Below, piece after piece: positions 38,207-38,503 of a DNA stretch of 38,503 bases. The notes beneath the pieces were generated by a model. The model was given only the letters and a program-made list of their open reading frames with translations, did no database searches and was not told where the DNA came from. Source of the DNA: DATEBA01 sp035288045 (GTDB taxonomy: Bacteria > Actinomycetota > UBA4738 > HRBIN12); assembly GCA_035288045.1 (NCBI GenBank), contig DATEBA010000064.1:1-38503 (forward strand), written 5' to 3'. A program made the position numbers and the translations under genes. Numbering within the stretch: position 1 is the first letter of the stretch; each line of letters starts with the position of its first letter.

Positions 38207-38503
38207 CCGGAGCTCCAGAGCCCCGGCTTCACGACCATGAGGAAAAGGATCAGGAGGGTGAGTGTCACGGCGGCACTGCCGTAGCGAGCCGCCCTCCTGC
38301 CCGCTATCAGGTACTGCGCCTCGAGGTCGGCGTCGGTCTCGCGTTCCGCGAGCCGCTCGGCGATCTCGCGCTGCCGCCTGAAGGCGGGTGCGTAGAGCCC
38401 GACGGCGAACAAGACCATCACGACGTAGGTGCCGACAGCCAACAACAGCCATGCGGTTCCGAAGAGGTCCCGCTCCGCGAGCAGGATGAGGGCGGTTCCG
38501 GTC
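38203..38503 (-). CDS. Membrane protein, DUF2269-like, 5' end outside the window
   Basis: The frame is open from the window edge to a stop at 38203, at least 100 residues, with no start codon needed inside. Two helices are visible: AWLLLAVGTYVVMVLFAVGL and SAAVTLTLLILFLMVV, separated by a charged helix (RRQREIAERLAERETDADLE). This resembles the C-terminal half of DUF2269-type integral membrane proteins (YAPAFRR after the helix). The missing N-terminal part should hold further helices. Function unknown. Confidence 0.65.
   Translation of the reverse strand, partial: TGTALILLAERDLFGTAWLLLAVGTYVVMVLFAVGLYAPAFRRQREIAERLAERETDADLEAQYLIAGRRAARYGSAAVTLTLLILFLMVVKPGLWSSG

Overview
The window is GC-rich, densely coded DNA that fits an uncultured member of the Actinomycetota. 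The evidence is an OmpR-type GlnR regulator, a GlnE adenylyltransferase beside two type I glutamine synthetases, a GerW/YtfJ-type protein, small actinobacterial-type membrane proteins, tRNAs without an encoded CCA end, and many start codons lying 6-7 nt after a TANNNT box, as in leaderless transcripts. No species is named; this is inference from gene content.

Bases 1-7000 are accessory and decayed. Two frameshifted remnants of one integrase-type insertion sequence (1-492 minus, 3402-4275 plus) point outward and flank about 3 kb holding a ppdK start fragment, a cold-shock-domain tail, a secreted WAxG-repeat propeller and a DUF3137-like membrane protein. An RHH/PIN toxin-antitoxin pair (4338-5008) abuts the second remnant and has a perfect palindrome touching its start codon. 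Next come a broken class III adenylate cyclase, a SnoaL-like protein, a broken NxxGxxAF-repeat gene, a small secreted protein and two tandem palindromes.

From 7000 to 16800 there are tRNA-Asp and tRNA-Glu, a small lipoprotein, a DUF192 protein and a translationally coupled pair: a PGRP-type amidase and a 1095-residue protein that joins three family 2 glycosyltransferase domains to a LytR-CpsA-Psr domain. This pair is the most unusual item in the window. A Tat-exported cupredoxin, a YtcJ-like amidohydrolase, a TolB-like/PxKF surface protein, a delta-60-repeat fragment and tRNA-Lys follow.

From 16800 to 29300 there are a GAF histidine kinase coupled to a single-domain response regulator, NAD synthetase, a small anchored protein, a hemerythrin-like protein, a 1273-residue soluble-adenylyl-cyclase-like ATPase/TPR protein, a large secreted propeller/DUF11/fibronectin protein and an MFS transporter with a cyclic-nucleotide-binding tail. 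The cyclase and the transporter suggest cAMP signalling.

From 29300 to the end lies a nitrogen-control block: a GSI-alpha-like glutamine synthetase, two small membrane proteins, glnE, a TolB-like lipoprotein, a GerW-like protein, GSI-beta glnA, a 56-residue membrane protein, glnR, a MoaD-like protein and a partial membrane protein. Both glutamine synthetase genes have a GTAAC/TTAAC-N6-GTAAC box upstream that fits GlnR, so one regulator probably controls both, and GlnE would add post-translational control of the GSI-beta enzyme.
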